The position numbers and the translations under genes are program-made. 64,000 nucleotides of DNA from Candidatus Haliotispira prima (GTDB lineage Bacteria > Spirochaetota > Spirochaetia > SP-2023): contig CP123443.1 of the NCBI GenBank assembly GCA_029867005.1, forward strand, positions 1 to 64,000. The letters run 5' to 3'. This document shows positions 55,542-64,000 of this stretch, piece after piece; positions within the stretch are counted from its first letter, which is position 1; each line of letters begins with the position of its first letter. Under the pieces are notes generated by a model. It saw only the letters and a program-made list of their open reading frames with translations. It was not told the DNA's origin and ran no database searches.

Positions 55542-56729
55542 ATGGCTATAAAGACAATTGAAGAATTGAGCCTGAAGGGCCAACGCGTGCTGATGCGTGT
55601 GGACTTCAACGTGCCGCTGAAAGCGGGGAAGATCACGGACGACACGCGCATTCGCGCGGCATTGCCTTCCATCAGATATGTGCTGGAACAGGGTGCCTCT
55701 CTGGTTCTGATGAGCCACTTGGGTCGCCCCACCGAGGCAAGAGAACCGCAGTTTAGTCTGGGCTTGCTCAAAGATCGCTTGGCCGAACTTGCGGGAGTAC
55801 CCGTGCAGTTTTGCCGGGAGACGGTCGGCCCAAAGGCGGAGGCTGCGGCCGAAGCCTTGCAGGCCGGAGAAATCCTGCTGCTGGAAAATACCCGTTACTA
55901 TGGCAAGCTGGAGACGAAAAATGATCCCGGTTTTGCCAAGCAACTGGCGGCCTTGGGTCATCTGTATGTCAATGATGCCTTCGGCACTGCGCATCGCGCC
56001 CACGCTTCTACAGAAGGTGTGGCCCACTATTTGGAATCTGCTGCGGGTTTTCTGATGGGCAGGGAATGTGCGTTTTTCGACAGAGTTCTGACGAATACCG
56101 AACACCCTTGTTTGGCCATTATTGGCGGAGCCAAGGTCTCTTCCAAAATTTCGGTGTTGGAGAAATTGCTGGAAGTCTGCGATACCTTCATCATTGGTGG
56201 TGGTATGTCTTATACTTTCAGCAGTGTTCTGGGTTATACTATTGGCAACTCCCTGTTTGAAGAGGACTATGTGGAAACCGCAAAATCCTTTCTGGAAAAG
56301 GCCAAAGCCAAAGGCGTTGAAGTCGTCCTTCCCGTGGATTACAAAGTGGCCGCAGAGTTTAGTGAAAATGCGGTTGCCCGGGTGACCGACGATGCCAATG
56401 TTCCCGAGAACTATATGGGCATGGATATCGGGCCCAAGACCATTCAGATTTTGAAGGAGAAAATCGGCCAGGCAAAAATGGTGATCTGGAACGGCCCGGT
56501 GGGGGTCTTCGAGTTTGACCAGTTTGCCGAAGGCACGTCTTCTATTGCCAGGATGGTTGCCGATTTGAACGGCAAGGCGGTGACCGTGATTGGCGGCGGT
56601 GATTCTGTCGCTGCGGTCAACAAATTTAACCTGGCAGAAAAAATGAGCCATGTTTCTACCGGTGGAGGTGCCTCGCTGGAGTACCTTGAGGGTAAAGAAT
56701 TGCCCGGTGTCAAAGTGCTGGGAAAATAA
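55542..56729 (+). CDS. pgk: Phosphoglycerate kinase
   Basis: 395 residues from ATG 55542. Signature VLMRVDFNVPLKAGKITDDTRI, substrate loop SHLGRPTEAREPQFSL, hinge region GGAKVSSKISVLEKLLEVCD, and nucleotide site VIWNGPVGVFEFDQFAEGT and GGGDSVAAVNKF are all present. It makes ATP from 1,3-bisphosphoglycerate. Length and motifs are standard. It forms an operon with gap and is followed by a terminator at 56759-56794. Confidence 0.98.
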   Translation: MAIKTIEELSLKGQRVLMRVDFNVPLKAGKITDDTRIRAALPSIRYVLEQGASLVLMSHLGRPTEAREPQFSLGLLKDRLAELAGVPVQFCRETVGPKAEAAAEALQAGEILLLENTRYYGKLETKNDPGFAKQLAALGHLYVNDAFGTAHRAHASTEGVAHYLESAAGFLMGRECAFFDRVLTNTEHPCLAIIGGAKVSSKISVLEKLLEVCDTFIIGGGMSYTFSSVLGYTIGNSLFEEDYVETAKSFLEKAKAKGVEVVLPVDYKVAAEFSENAVARVTDDANVPENYMGMDIGPKTIQILKEKIGQAKMVIWNGPVGVFEFDQFAEGTSSIARMVADLNGKAVTVIGGGDSVAAVNKFNLAEKMSHVSTGGGASLEYLEGKELPGVKVLGK

Positions 56730-56758
56730 CATTCTGCCGCAGGAATTGAGTGTTGTGG

Positions 56759-56794
56759 TATGGCAGCCTGTCTGCGTGCCATAACACTTTTTTT
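56759..56794 (+). terminator. Rho-independent terminator of gap-pgk
   Basis: TATGGCA (56759-56765) pairs with TGCCATA (56777-56783), then ACAC and seven T. No gene was seen in the rest of the spacer to 57077. Confidence 0.75.
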
Positions 56795-57077
56795 ATCACC
56801 ATTTTTGCTATTTGGTTCAGACCGGGGAAATCGGAAACCTTGCAATGCCTCCGCATTTAGTTATTATGGCCACATACGGGTAAAACCGCCGGATCATTTT
56901 AGAGAGCTGTGTGGCAGGGCATAGTCTGTGTGCTTGGCCCGTGTATCCGGGGCCTTGTGCCTGGTTTGTGTACACGGTAAAACGGAAGTCCGATCGCATG
57001 CCTGTCTTGGGATGGCTTCCTTGGAAAGCTTCCTGACCTGACCGCAATGCTGTCACACCTGATACTTTGGTTGCTGA

Positions 57078-57893
57078 ATGATATATACATTGCTGCGCTT
57101 TTTCTTTTTCCGGGATCTCTTGTCCCGCGTGCTGCTGTCATGGGCACGGGCCATATCGGGCTGTTTCCGGTGCTGTGTCGGATCATGCCGGTCGTGCGGT
57201 CACGCTGTCCTGTTTTTAGGTTTGTGTGGCTTGGGAGGCTTGAGTGGTTGCGGTCTCCCTGATGTTACCGAGCTTCCTCTCGCCCCGATTTCTACGGATG
57301 AGGATAGTGATACAGACAACACTTTGAAGTTTAATACACCGGAAGATACGAAGATAGACCGCTATATTATTTGGTATAAGATTTATCCCTTCATAAGTCG
57401 CACCACTACGCAGAATCTGGTGACGACGGACTACGACCATTTCAAGGATCTAAGTATACGGAATGCCGCCGACATCCGTATACGAGATTTCCACGAATTG
57501 GAGCTCAGCGAAAATAAGGACGATGGATTCTATTTCCGGGGAATTGGCACCGGCATCGCGGTGACGATCAGCAGGGAACCGACGGACACGACGAACTATA
57601 TCAAGGTTTCTGTCGCCGGAGGAAACAGCTACAATGTCAGGCGCGATGTGCCTGTATCTACGACGGACAGTTTGCAAAAACCGTTTTACGACAAGTTCAA
57701 TTTGGCGGGCGATTCGGATATCTCCACCCGCCGCTTCTCGGATTTTTCCGTTTATGGGCCGCTGGATAAAGGTTTCGCCGTGGCATTCCTCGCTCAGTCG
57801 GCCTACGTTGACGGTGTGGAATTGAAAGTTCTGAACAGCAAGGTGACAACTCTCGGTATCATTTATTCCAGCGATGGTTTTGAAAATAATTAA
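57078..57893 (+). CDS. Hypothetical lipoprotein
   Basis: Up to 271 residues from ATG 57078; the true start may be a downstream GTG or TTG because the N-terminal 40 residues are Cys/Arg-rich and poorly conserved in appearance. A hydrophobic run LFLGLCGLGGLSGC gives a lipobox LSGC (Cys about 58), then an acidic tether (ISTDEDSDTDN). The body is soluble, rich in Asp, Thr and short beta-like segments (GFYFRGIGTGIAVTISREP, YIKVSVAGGNSYNV, GPLDKGFAVAFLAQSAYVDG). No family was recognised. It precedes the UMP-kinase-like gene by 30 bp. Confidence 0.6.
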   Translation: MIYTLLRFFFFRDLLSRVLLSWARAISGCFRCCVGSCRSCGHAVLFLGLCGLGGLSGCGLPDVTELPLAPISTDEDSDTDNTLKFNTPEDTKIDRYIIWYKIYPFISRTTTQNLVTTDYDHFKDLSIRNAADIRIRDFHELELSENKDDGFYFRGIGTGIAVTISREPTDTTNYIKVSVAGGNSYNVRRDVPVSTTDSLQKPFYDKFNLAGDSDISTRRFSDFSVYGPLDKGFAVAFLAQSAYVDGVELKVLNSKVTTLGIIYSSDGFENN

Positions 57894-57923
57894 GATTTGA
57901 GTGTCGGGTTGACGGAAGAGAGT

Positions 57924-58706
57924 ATGGCCAAAGAAGAAGCCCAAACAGAGTGGTTGGTGATTGATTTGGGTGGGTCTGTCATTGCGCCCTCCGGTGAAAC
58001 CGGGCTTGTGCCCGACCATGTCTACACGGTCAAAATACTTGCTTTTTTGCACAAGTGGCTGTTGGCAAAGCCTCAGCGTCATTTGGGTCTGATCATTGGC
58101 GGAGGTGCTCCTTCCCGCCGATATCTGGATGCTGCGCGGAAAGGGCGGGAAGATTTGACAGCCGCCGGTTTACAAGCCTCCGTTTGGAGTGTTGATGACT
58201 TGGACGTTCTGGGTATTGCTGCGACCCATTTCAATGGCGAGTATGTGCGTTTGCTCTGTGCTTCGTTGTGTGATGAAGAGGGAACTTCCCTGGTCAGACA
58301 GCCCTTGTTGCGCAGTTATGATGACCTGGCCCCGGTCGAAGAACTGGGGCGTATTGTCGTGGGCGGAGGCTGGAAACCCGGTTTTTCTACCGATTATGAT
58401 GCGGTGCTGTTGGCGGAGCATTGCGCGTGTGAGCGCATCTACTGCCTTTCCAATATAGCGCAGATCTGTGACAGCGACCCCAAGACGAACCCGGAAGCAA
58501 GAGCATGCGAAAAACTCTCTTGGGCCGAGTATGAGCAAATTGCCGGTTCAAAGTGGGTACCCGGAACTTCGTTGCCTTTTGATCCGGTGGCTACAGCTTA
58601 TGCCGCTAAAATCGGCATGGAGCTGGTTTTTGCCGATGGCCGGGATTTGGAAAATTTTGAGAGAATATTAAATGAGGAAAAGTTCCTTGGCACAGTGGTG
58701 CGATAG
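57924..58706 (+). CDS. pyrH: UMP kinase-like amino acid kinase family protein
   Basis: 260 residues from ATG 57924 with GGAAGAG upstream. Amino acid kinase fold: LVIDLGGSVIAP (phosphate-binding loop), LGLIIGGGAPSRRYLDAAR, RIVVGGGWKPGFSTDYDAVLLAE, and LSNIAQICDSDPKTNPEARACEKLSWAEYEQI, which matches the UMP-kinase TN(V)DGVYxxDPK block. It is nearer the archaeal-type PyrH than the E. coli type. It converts UMP to UDP in pyrimidine synthesis. The assignment to UMP kinase rather than another family member is likely, not certain. Confidence 0.78.
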   Translation: MAKEEAQTEWLVIDLGGSVIAPSGETGLVPDHVYTVKILAFLHKWLLAKPQRHLGLIIGGGAPSRRYLDAARKGREDLTAAGLQASVWSVDDLDVLGIAATHFNGEYVRLLCASLCDEEGTSLVRQPLLRSYDDLAPVEELGRIVVGGGWKPGFSTDYDAVLLAEHCACERIYCLSNIAQICDSDPKTNPEARACEKLSWAEYEQIAGSKWVPGTSLPFDPVATAYAAKIGMELVFADGRDLENFERILNEEKFLGTVVR

Positions 58707-58782
58707 CAATGACAGATAGAATGTTGGCAGTGCAGGGCTTTTCAAACGTGGGCAATAAAATCAAATGGATTGTGGGTACTCG

Positions 58783-59256
58783 ATGAACTACTGGTTGTTA
58801 AAGTCCGAACCTTCGGTATTTGGCATTGACGATTTGGAACGGAATACCCGTAAAAATGGCGAAGAGCTGTGGGACGGGGTGCGCAACTATCAGGCCCGCA
58901 ATTTCTTGCGCCTGATGAAAACCGGAGAGCCGGCCTTTTTTTATCACTCCAACTGCAAAGTACCGGGCATCTATGGCATGATGGAAATCGTGCGCGAGCA
59001 GGTAGTTGATCCGACCCAATTTGAGCCGGAGAATAGGTATTTTGACCCAAAATCCAAGCCGGAGCAGCCGCGCTGGGATACAGTCACTGTCGCTTTTACG
59101 GAGAAATGGCCGGAAGTGATCAGCCTTGAGAGACTGAGAGAATGCTTCCCGGAGCAGGACTACGGCAAGGATTTTGCCTTGGTGCGGCGGGGCAATCGGC
59201 TTTCTGTCATGCCGGTCAGAGAATCGATCTATCAGCAGATTCTTGCACTGAGATAG
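58783..59256 (+). CDS. EVE domain (PUA-like) protein
   Basis: 157 residues from ATG 58783. It starts MNYWLLKSEPSVFGIDDLE, the EVE hallmark, followed by WDGVRNYQARNFLR, GEPAFFYHSNCKVPGIYGMMEIV, PRWDTVTVAFTEKWPEVISL, and LVRRGNRLSVMPVRESIYQQI. EVE domains bind modified nucleobases in RNA or DNA and are related to YTH and PUA folds. The cellular role is unknown in most bacteria. It stands alone between pyrH and accB. Confidence 0.92.
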   Translation: MNYWLLKSEPSVFGIDDLERNTRKNGEELWDGVRNYQARNFLRLMKTGEPAFFYHSNCKVPGIYGMMEIVREQVVDPTQFEPENRYFDPKSKPEQPRWDTVTVAFTEKWPEVISLERLRECFPEQDYGKDFALVRRGNRLSVMPVRESIYQQILALR

Positions 59257-59366
59257 GAATCTGTTCAAAGTTACTTCTGTTTGCCACCTTGGCAGGAAAT
59301 GATCTTTGTCTTCCCACAGGCCGCAATTTCTGTTAGGATGAGCCGCCTGCCCTGTGTTCTGCGGGA

Positions 59367-59399
59367 TGCTGGATACGGGAATCTGTCCCGTATCCAGCA
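59367..59399. promoter_or_regulatory. Strong hairpin 38 bp before accB
   Basis: Perfect 14-bp stem: TGCTGGATACGGGA (59367-59380) with its complement (59386-59399), 5-nt loop, no T-run. It is a candidate leader structure of accBCD or an end signal of the EVE gene. Confidence 0.5.
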
Positions 59400-59437
59400 G
59401 GGAAAATACTTCGGTGAATGAATAAAGGCTTTGTATT

Positions 59438-59893
59438 ATGGATAAAGAATTTTTGTACGATCTGATGGCGGAGTTTGAAAAGCGTGATATTCAAGAGTTG
59501 TCCTTTGAGACGGAACAGGGCTCGGTCCATTTGCTCAAAGCCGGAGCCGTGGCCCGGGAGGCTGCCGGATCTTCTGCCGCTGTGCCGGTTGCGGCCACTT
59601 CGGAAACCGTTGTATCGGTTGCCGGAGCCGGGGAAACCGTTGCCGGAGCCGGTGGCGAACTGGTCAAAGCCCCCATCGTTGGCAATTTCTACCGCCAACC
59701 GGCACCCGATGCGCCCTATTTTGTCAATGAGGGCGATCGGGTCAGCAAAGGCCAGACGATATGCATCTTAGAGGCAATGAAGCTGATGAATGAACTGGAA
59801 GCTGAATTTGACTGTGAGATCGTTAAAGTGTTGGTTGATAACGGGACTATGGTGCAGTTTGATACACCGTTGTTTGAGGTCAAACGAGTATGA
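59438..59893 (+). CDS. accB: Biotin carboxyl carrier protein of acetyl-CoA carboxylase
   Basis: 151 residues. The N-terminal part (MDKEFLYDLMAEFEKRDIQELSFE) and an Ala/Val/Pro linker (40-70) precede the biotinyl domain, with the biotin site EAMKLMNE (Lys115) and the end VQFDTPLFEVKRV. It carries carboxybiotin between AccC and the carboxyltransferase. Its TGA overlaps the accC start (ATGA). Confidence 0.96.
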   Translation: MDKEFLYDLMAEFEKRDIQELSFETEQGSVHLLKAGAVAREAAGSSAAVPVAATSETVVSVAGAGETVAGAGGELVKAPIVGNFYRQPAPDAPYFVNEGDRVSKGQTICILEAMKLMNELEAEFDCEIVKVLVDNGTMVQFDTPLFEVKRV

Positions 59894-61215
59894 TCAAGTC
59901 CCTGCTGATTGCCAATCGGGGTGAGATAGCGGTTCGAATCATTCGGACCTGCCGTGAATTGGGCATTAAAACGGTGGCGGTTTACTCTGAAGCGGACCGG
60001 GATGCCCTCCATGTGAAAATGGCGGACAAAGCCTATTGCATCGGCCCGCCCCCTTCGGCCAAAAGCTATCTGCGTATGGATAGTCTGGTTACGGTTGCGG
60101 CCAATATGCAGTGTGATGCTATCCATCCGGGTGTCGGCTTCCTGTCCGAGAATGCGGATTTCGCCGGCTTGGTGCGGGAACACGGTATGACCTTTATCGG
60201 AGCGAAACCCGAGGTGATCAAGGCCCTGGGAGACAAAGTAGAAGCCAAACGGATTGCAGAGGAAGTCGGTATACGGACAATTCCGGGTAGTAAAGAAGCT
60301 ATCAACGGCCAGGTGGAGAAGGCCGGGGAATTGGCTGCGGAGATGGGCTATCCGGTAATCATCAAAGCCGCCGCCGGCGGCGGCGGTCGCGGGATGCGCA
60401 TCGTAGAAGAGCCGGGGGAACTGGCTAAGGCCCTGACCATTGCGGCCAACGAGGCCGAAAGCAATTTTGCCGATGGCACGGTGTACATGGAAAAATATCT
60501 TTTTTCCCCCCGCCACGTTGAGATACAGGTGCTGGGTGATGGCCGGGATAATGTGCTCCACTTGGGCGAACGTGACTGCTCCGTGCAGAAGAACCACCAA
60601 AAACTGCTGGAAGAAAGTCCTTCCACCGTGGTGAGTGGAGAAATGCGCGAAAAAATGGGGCAGGATGCCATCCGGCTGTTTCGGCACCTGAACTATGCCG
60701 GTGCGGGAACTATTGAGTTTTTGGTCTGTGAAGGACAATATTACTTCATGGAAGTCAATGCCCGCGTGCAGGTAGAGCATACCGTGACGGAGATGACTAC
60801 CGGTGTTGATATCATCCGTCAGCAAATTCTCGGTTGCGTTGATGGTAAAATGGAGGTCAGTCAAGACGACATCCGGATCCGGGGTTATGCTTTGGAAGCG
60901 CGGATTAACGCGCTGACACCCGGTCTCGTGACGAAATTTGAAGCCCCGCTGGGTCCCATGACCCGAACGGATACCTTTTTGTACTCCGGCTGCAATGTCT
61001 CGCCGTACTACGATTCGATGGTTGCCAAGATTATTGTCCAAGCGATGACCCGCGAAGAGGGCCTGAAACGCATGGAACGCGCCCTGCATGAATTGGTTAT
61101 CGAAGGTATCAAGGTCAATGTTGATGAACAATTAACAATTTTGCAGAGCCCGGCCTTTCGCACAGGGAAGTTTGGTACGGACGTGTACAATAAGATTATT
61201 GCGGCAAAGAAATGA
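59890..61215 (+). CDS. accC: Biotin carboxylase
   Basis: 441 residues. MIKSLLIANRGEIAVRIIRTC is the N-terminal hallmark. The ATP-grasp loop IIKAAAGGGGRGMRIV, the catalytic block HLGERDCSVQKNHQKLLEE, and EFLVCEGQYYFMEVNARVQVEHTVTE follow. It carboxylates biotin on AccB using ATP and bicarbonate. The length is standard. It overlaps accB by 4 bp. Confidence 0.97.
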   Translation: MIKSLLIANRGEIAVRIIRTCRELGIKTVAVYSEADRDALHVKMADKAYCIGPPPSAKSYLRMDSLVTVAANMQCDAIHPGVGFLSENADFAGLVREHGMTFIGAKPEVIKALGDKVEAKRIAEEVGIRTIPGSKEAINGQVEKAGELAAEMGYPVIIKAAAGGGGRGMRIVEEPGELAKALTIAANEAESNFADGTVYMEKYLFSPRHVEIQVLGDGRDNVLHLGERDCSVQKNHQKLLEESPSTVVSGEMREKMGQDAIRLFRHLNYAGAGTIEFLVCEGQYYFMEVNARVQVEHTVTEMTTGVDIIRQQILGCVDGKMEVSQDDIRIRGYALEARINALTPGLVTKFEAPLGPMTRTDTFLYSGCNVSPYYDSMVAKIIVQAMTREEGLKRMERALHELVIEGIKVNVDEQLTILQSPAFRTGKFGTDVYNKIIAAKK

Positions 61216-61305
61216 TGATGAACTTCTTCTCCGGTTTCGGTCTGTCCGGCTTTTTCCGCCCGGTTTGGCCCGGCCCGGTTGGGAATGTGCGGTAAAGGGA
61301 AACAT

Positions 61306-62148
61306 ATGCAAGTTAATATTTTAGAAAAAGAAAACCTGCAATGGAACAAAGGCACACTCGGCCTGAAAGTAACTGAAGAGCGGGACTGCGATTCTTGCCA
61401 CACCGTGGCCGGTGCCGAAGATTTGCGCAAGAATTTCATGGTTTGCCCTCATTGCGGTTACCATTTCCGCATCACGGCCAAGGACCGTATCGCCATTACT
61501 TTGGATGAAGATACTTTTGAAGAGGTCGGCTCGGATATTGGCAGTGTCAATCCCATCAAGATGATTGGATACGAGGACAAACTGGAACAGAGTCGGCGCA
61601 AAACGGAGTTAAAGGACGGCGTGATTACCGGCACCGGAAAGCTTGCCGACAACGATGTTGCGATTGCTGTCATGTCCTTTGAATTTATGGGCGGGAGCAT
61701 GGGTTCTGTGATTGGAGAAAAGATCACCCGTCTGCTTCTTCTGGCTGCGGATAAAGGGATTCCCGCCATTATTTTTACCGCTTCCGGCGGGGCGCGGATG
61801 CAGGAGGGGATTTTTTCCCTGATGCAAATGGCCAAGACCGCCAATGCGATTGCCCTGTTGGAAGGGCTGCACGTGCCTTTGATCAATGTATTGATGAATC
61901 CCACAATGGGTGGTGTCACCGCCTCTTTTGCCATGCTGGGCGACATCACGCTGGCAGAATCCGGGGCCATGATCGGTTTTGCCGGTCGTCGGGTCATTGA
62001 AGGGACGATCAAGGAAGAATTGCCGGTCGGTTTTCAGACTGCGGAATTTTTACAGGACAAGGGGTTTGTCGATAAGGTTGTGGACCGCCGGGTTTTGCGT
62101 TCCACCTTGCGTTTTTTGTTGGAGACCCACAAAAATAATATATTTTAG
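61306..62148 (+). CDS. accD: Acetyl-CoA carboxylase carboxyltransferase beta subunit
   Basis: 280 residues from ATG 61306, preceded by AAAGGGAAAC. A four-Cys zinc finger (CDSC and CPHCG, residues 26-50) precedes the crotonase-like core with EFMGGSMGSVIGEKITRL, FTASGGARMQEG and GGVTASFAMLGDITLAE. It transfers CO2 from carboxybiotin to acetyl-CoA to make malonyl-CoA. The accA partner is not next door: the following gene is an unrelated TPR protein. Confidence 0.95.
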   Translation: MQVNILEKENLQWNKGTLGLKVTEERDCDSCHTVAGAEDLRKNFMVCPHCGYHFRITAKDRIAITLDEDTFEEVGSDIGSVNPIKMIGYEDKLEQSRRKTELKDGVITGTGKLADNDVAIAVMSFEFMGGSMGSVIGEKITRLLLLAADKGIPAIIFTASGGARMQEGIFSLMQMAKTANAIALLEGLHVPLINVLMNPTMGGVTASFAMLGDITLAESGAMIGFAGRRVIEGTIKEELPVGFQTAEFLQDKGFVDKVVDRRVLRSTLRFLLETHKNNIF

Positions 62149-62169
62149 GACAGAATTGGGAAATGCATA

Positions 62170-62207
62170 CGGCAAAAGAGTGTGGTAAGCAGCGCACTCT
62201 TTTGCCG
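62170..62207 (+). terminator. Hairpin after accD
   Basis: CGGCAAAAGAGTG (62170-62182) pairs with CACTCTTTTGCCG (62195-62207). No strong T-run; a terminator is likely. Confidence 0.5.
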
Positions 62208-62225
62208 TGTTCGGGAGGCTTTGCT

Positions 62226-62340
62226 ATGAAAGAATGGACAATCCGGAATGTTTCGTGCCTTTTCCCGGGAGTTTTGAAGTCTCCGGGGACTCCGGAGAAA
62301 ATCAACCGCAGAGCTGTTCCGAAATGGTCGAGATGCTAAA
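62226..62340 (+). CDS. Possible 37-codon leader peptide upstream of the TPR gene
   Basis: ATG 62226 has an excellent Shine-Dalgarno GGGAGG (62213-62218, 7 nt spacing), better than that of the gene it precedes. It encodes MKEWTIRNVSCLFPGVLKSP and continues to TAA 62338-62340. That stop overlaps ATG 62333 of the next gene, so ribosomes ending here could restart there. A leader for translational coupling is inferred; a chance frame is possible. Confidence 0.4.
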
Positions 62341-64000
62341 ATCCGGGTCGTTTTGTTTTCCAAAACTATTTCCAGCCTGTTTTATTTTTTCCATAGCTTT
62401 TGGGGCTGTTCTGCCCCTCCGTGCCCAAGACGGTGCCCAAGACCGGAACCGGGCAGAGGAAGTGGCGGAGGTGGCCACGACTGATAGCGGTAAAGCCGCA
62501 ATTGAACATGGCCAATGGAGCCCGGAGCAATTGCTGCGACAGGGTTTTCGTGCCTACCACAATAGAGACTGGCCGGATGTGGCCAAAAACCTGAGCGAAG
62601 CGGCTCTCTCCTTCTCAAAGAATGATTTACTGTATTTATATTTGGGTACAGCTTACCAAATCCTCGGCCAGGACCTTTTGGCTGAGCAGACATTGATACA
62701 CGGTGTCAACCTGCAAGGGGAGAATATGCAGAAAATTGCCTTTGTGCTGGGCAATTATTACTACTCTGTGGGGCACTACGATAAGGCTGTTGATGCCTAT
62801 AATCTGGCGACTTGGGGCGAGAAGCAGTTGGTTCAGGCTTTCCTGAATCGGGCCAACTTATACCTCAGTCACGGTTTCTATTCAAATGCTTTAAATGACT
62901 ATATTTACTTTTTGTTCCGCAAGCCATTTGACCCGCAGCGGGAAAAAATAGAAATCGTAATCCGAAAATTGACTGAATTGGGAGCCGAGAGCCGTATTCA
63001 GATAGATGGCAATGTGATTCCTGAAAGATTTTCACCGAGATATCCGTATCCCGGAGGCTACAATGGTTTGCAGAGCAGTGGACTGGCCGGAAATAGTCCC
63101 AACGGTTTACCTTCGGATGGCACCGCCGGTTCCGGCACAGGGCAAAGGGAAGGGACAAGTGGCGGAGCTTCCGGTTCTGATTCGGGAGGTTCGGGTAGTG
63201 GATCCGGAAGGGATTCTTTAGCGGGGACTTCCGGCAGCGGAACTGGTTCCGGCGCAGGTACAGAGACTGGCACGGGCCAAGGAGAAGGGATAAATGGCAG
63301 GGCTTCCAATGCGGATTTGAGAGGTTCGGGTAGTGGTTCCGGAAAGGATTCCTTAGCCGGAAATTCCGGTGTTGGTTCTGGTTTTGATACAGGTACCGGA
63401 ACGGGACAAAGGGAAGGGACAAGTGGCGGAGCTTCCGGTTCTGATTCGGGAGGTTCGGGTAGTGGATTCGGGAAGGATTCTTTAGCCGGGAATATTGGCA
63501 ATGGAACCAACTCTGATAGGACTTCCGGCACCTCCGGTATTGATTCTGGTTCTGATAGAGGTACAGGTACGGGCGGAGGAGAAGGTACAAATGGCGGAGC
63601 TTCCAATGCTGATTCGAGAGGTTCCGGTAGCGGATCCGGAAGGGATTCCTTAGCCGGAAATTCCGGTGTTGATACGGGTTCCGGCTCCGGTACAGGTACC
63701 GATTCCGGAACGGGCCAAGGGGAAGGGACAAGTGGCGGAGCTTCCGGTTCTGACTCGGGAGGTTCCGGTAGTGGATCCGGGAAGGATTCCTTAGCGGGGA
63801 ATATTGGCAATGAAACAACCGGTTCCGGCAGAGGTACAGGCACTGACACGGGCCAGGGAGAAGACACAAATGGCAGGGCTTCCAATGCGGATTTGAGAGG
63901 TTCCGGTAGTGGTTCTGGTTTTGATACAGGTTCCGGCTCCGGTACAGGTACCGATTCCGGAACGGGGCAAAGGGAAGGGAGAAATGGCGAAGCTTCCGGT
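62333..64000 (+). CDS. Secreted TPR protein with Gly/Ser-rich repeats, runs off the window
   Basis: More than 555 residues; no stop before 64000. A signal peptide (PACFIFSIAFGAVLPLRAQ) is cleaved near residue 33. Residues 75-215 form TPR-like helices (QLLRQGFRAYHNRDWPDVAK, LYLYLGTAYQILGQDLLAEQ, YYSVGHYDKAVDAYNLAT, ANLYLSHGFYSNALNDYI). From about residue 265 the protein is imperfect repeats of 40-55 residues, each with GTGQxEGTSGGASGSDSGGS and GSGKDSLAGN-like blocks. ATG 62324 is an alternative in-frame start. Glycine, serine and aspartate dominate, with no calcium-binding RTX nonapeptide seen. The function is unknown; an envelope or surface scaffold is inferred. Confidence 0.7.
   Translation, partial: MLKSGSFCFPKLFPACFIFSIAFGAVLPLRAQDGAQDRNRAEEVAEVATTDSGKAAIEHGQWSPEQLLRQGFRAYHNRDWPDVAKNLSEAALSFSKNDLLYLYLGTAYQILGQDLLAEQTLIHGVNLQGENMQKIAFVLGNYYYSVGHYDKAVDAYNLATWGEKQLVQAFLNRANLYLSHGFYSNALNDYIYFLFRKPFDPQREKIEIVIRKLTELGAESRIQIDGNVIPERFSPRYPYPGGYNGLQSSGLAGNSPNGLPSDGTAGSGTGQREGTSGGASGSDSGGSGSGSGRDSLAGTSGSGTGSGAGTETGTGQGEGINGRASNADLRGSGSGSGKDSLAGNSGVGSGFDTGTGTGQREGTSGGASGSDSGGSGSGFGKDSLAGNIGNGTNSDRTSGTSGIDSGSDRGTGTGGGEGTNGGASNADSRGSGSGSGRDSLAGNSGVDTGSGSGTGTDSGTGQGEGTSGGASGSDSGGSGSGSGKDSLAGNIGNETTGSGRGTGTDTGQGEDTNGRASNADLRGSGSGSGFDTGSGSGTGTDSGTGQREGRNGEASG

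Noticed and set aside
55527..56732. 401-codon minus-strand frame
   Set aside because: Antisense to pgk with all phosphoglycerate kinase motifs.
59926..59945. GGTTCGAATC resembling a tRNA T-arm
   Set aside because: It lies inside accC and no acceptor stem or anticodon arm can be built around it. No tRNA was found in the window.
59716..61131. 471-codon minus-strand frame
   Set aside because: Antisense to accC, which has complete biotin carboxylase motifs.
62865..63885. Minus-strand open frames of 275-334 codons rich in Pro, Glu, Arg and Leu
   Set aside because: They mirror the Gly/Ser-rich repeats of the plus-strand TPR gene, which has a signal peptide, TPR helices and an open frame to the window edge.

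Overview
The window looks like a spirochaete chromosome segment, closest in style to Treponemataceae. This is inferred from gene content only: a stand-alone groES without groEL, RND/MMPL exporters next to an outer-membrane lipoprotein-sorting protein, many lipoproteins with a Cys lipobox, and LysM and TPR envelope proteins. Housekeeping genes are of moderate GC, while several spacers are very AT-rich. No rRNA, tRNA, CRISPR array or transposase was recognised.

The outstanding content is two tandem arrays of paralogous lipoprotein genes: array A (positions 2-391 and 6008-14858, one partial and seven complete copies) and array B (32635-43344, nine copies). Each complete copy has its own sigma70-like promoter (-35, exactly 17 bp, TACAAT-type -10), a good Shine-Dalgarno and ATG, and a short leader. 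Next comes a run of the heptanucleotide AATATCC (4 to 6 units), then a lipoprotein signal peptide (lipobox LSGC, LLAC or LGAC) and a mature domain of about 200-230 residues with a conserved first half and variable second half. Seven is not a multiple of three, so the unit count sets whether the ATG is in frame with the lipoprotein. Counting frames by hand, all 16 complete copies are out of frame from that ATG, each by one unit. The A and B mature domains are alignable by eye, so the arrays belong to one superfamily. This is best read as a large heptanucleotide phase-variable (contingency) surface-lipoprotein system, with most or all copies OFF in the sequenced clone.

Between partial copy A0 and copy A1 lies an envelope-transport operon (727-5799): RND exporter, LolA-like lipoprotein-sorting protein and beta-barrel protein. 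From 14957 to 32000 there is a mixed region: an unknown protein, RmuC, GroES, a K+ channel with a TrkA-N-like domain, a GH19 chitinase-like lipoprotein, an Sfp-type phosphopantetheinyl transferase, a small lipoprotein, a HAD hydrolase, a membrane protein, a second RND exporter, a divergent RNase HII-like protein, nucleoside diphosphate kinase and rubredoxin. A very AT-rich spacer (about 32040-32400) precedes array B.

From 43367 to the end the content is mostly core: tyrS, a DUF368 polyprenyl-phosphate translocase-like protein, topA with histone-H1-like tails, an MscS channel, two LysM proteins, gap-pgk, a lipoprotein, a UMP-kinase-like protein, an EVE-domain protein, accB-accC-accD, and a TPR protein with Gly/Ser-rich repeats that runs off the right edge. 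Intergenic regions carry two families of repeated palindromes: CCCCTCC/GGAGGGG elements in array A, and AGAGACACGT/ACGTGTCTCT hairpins after every array B gene.
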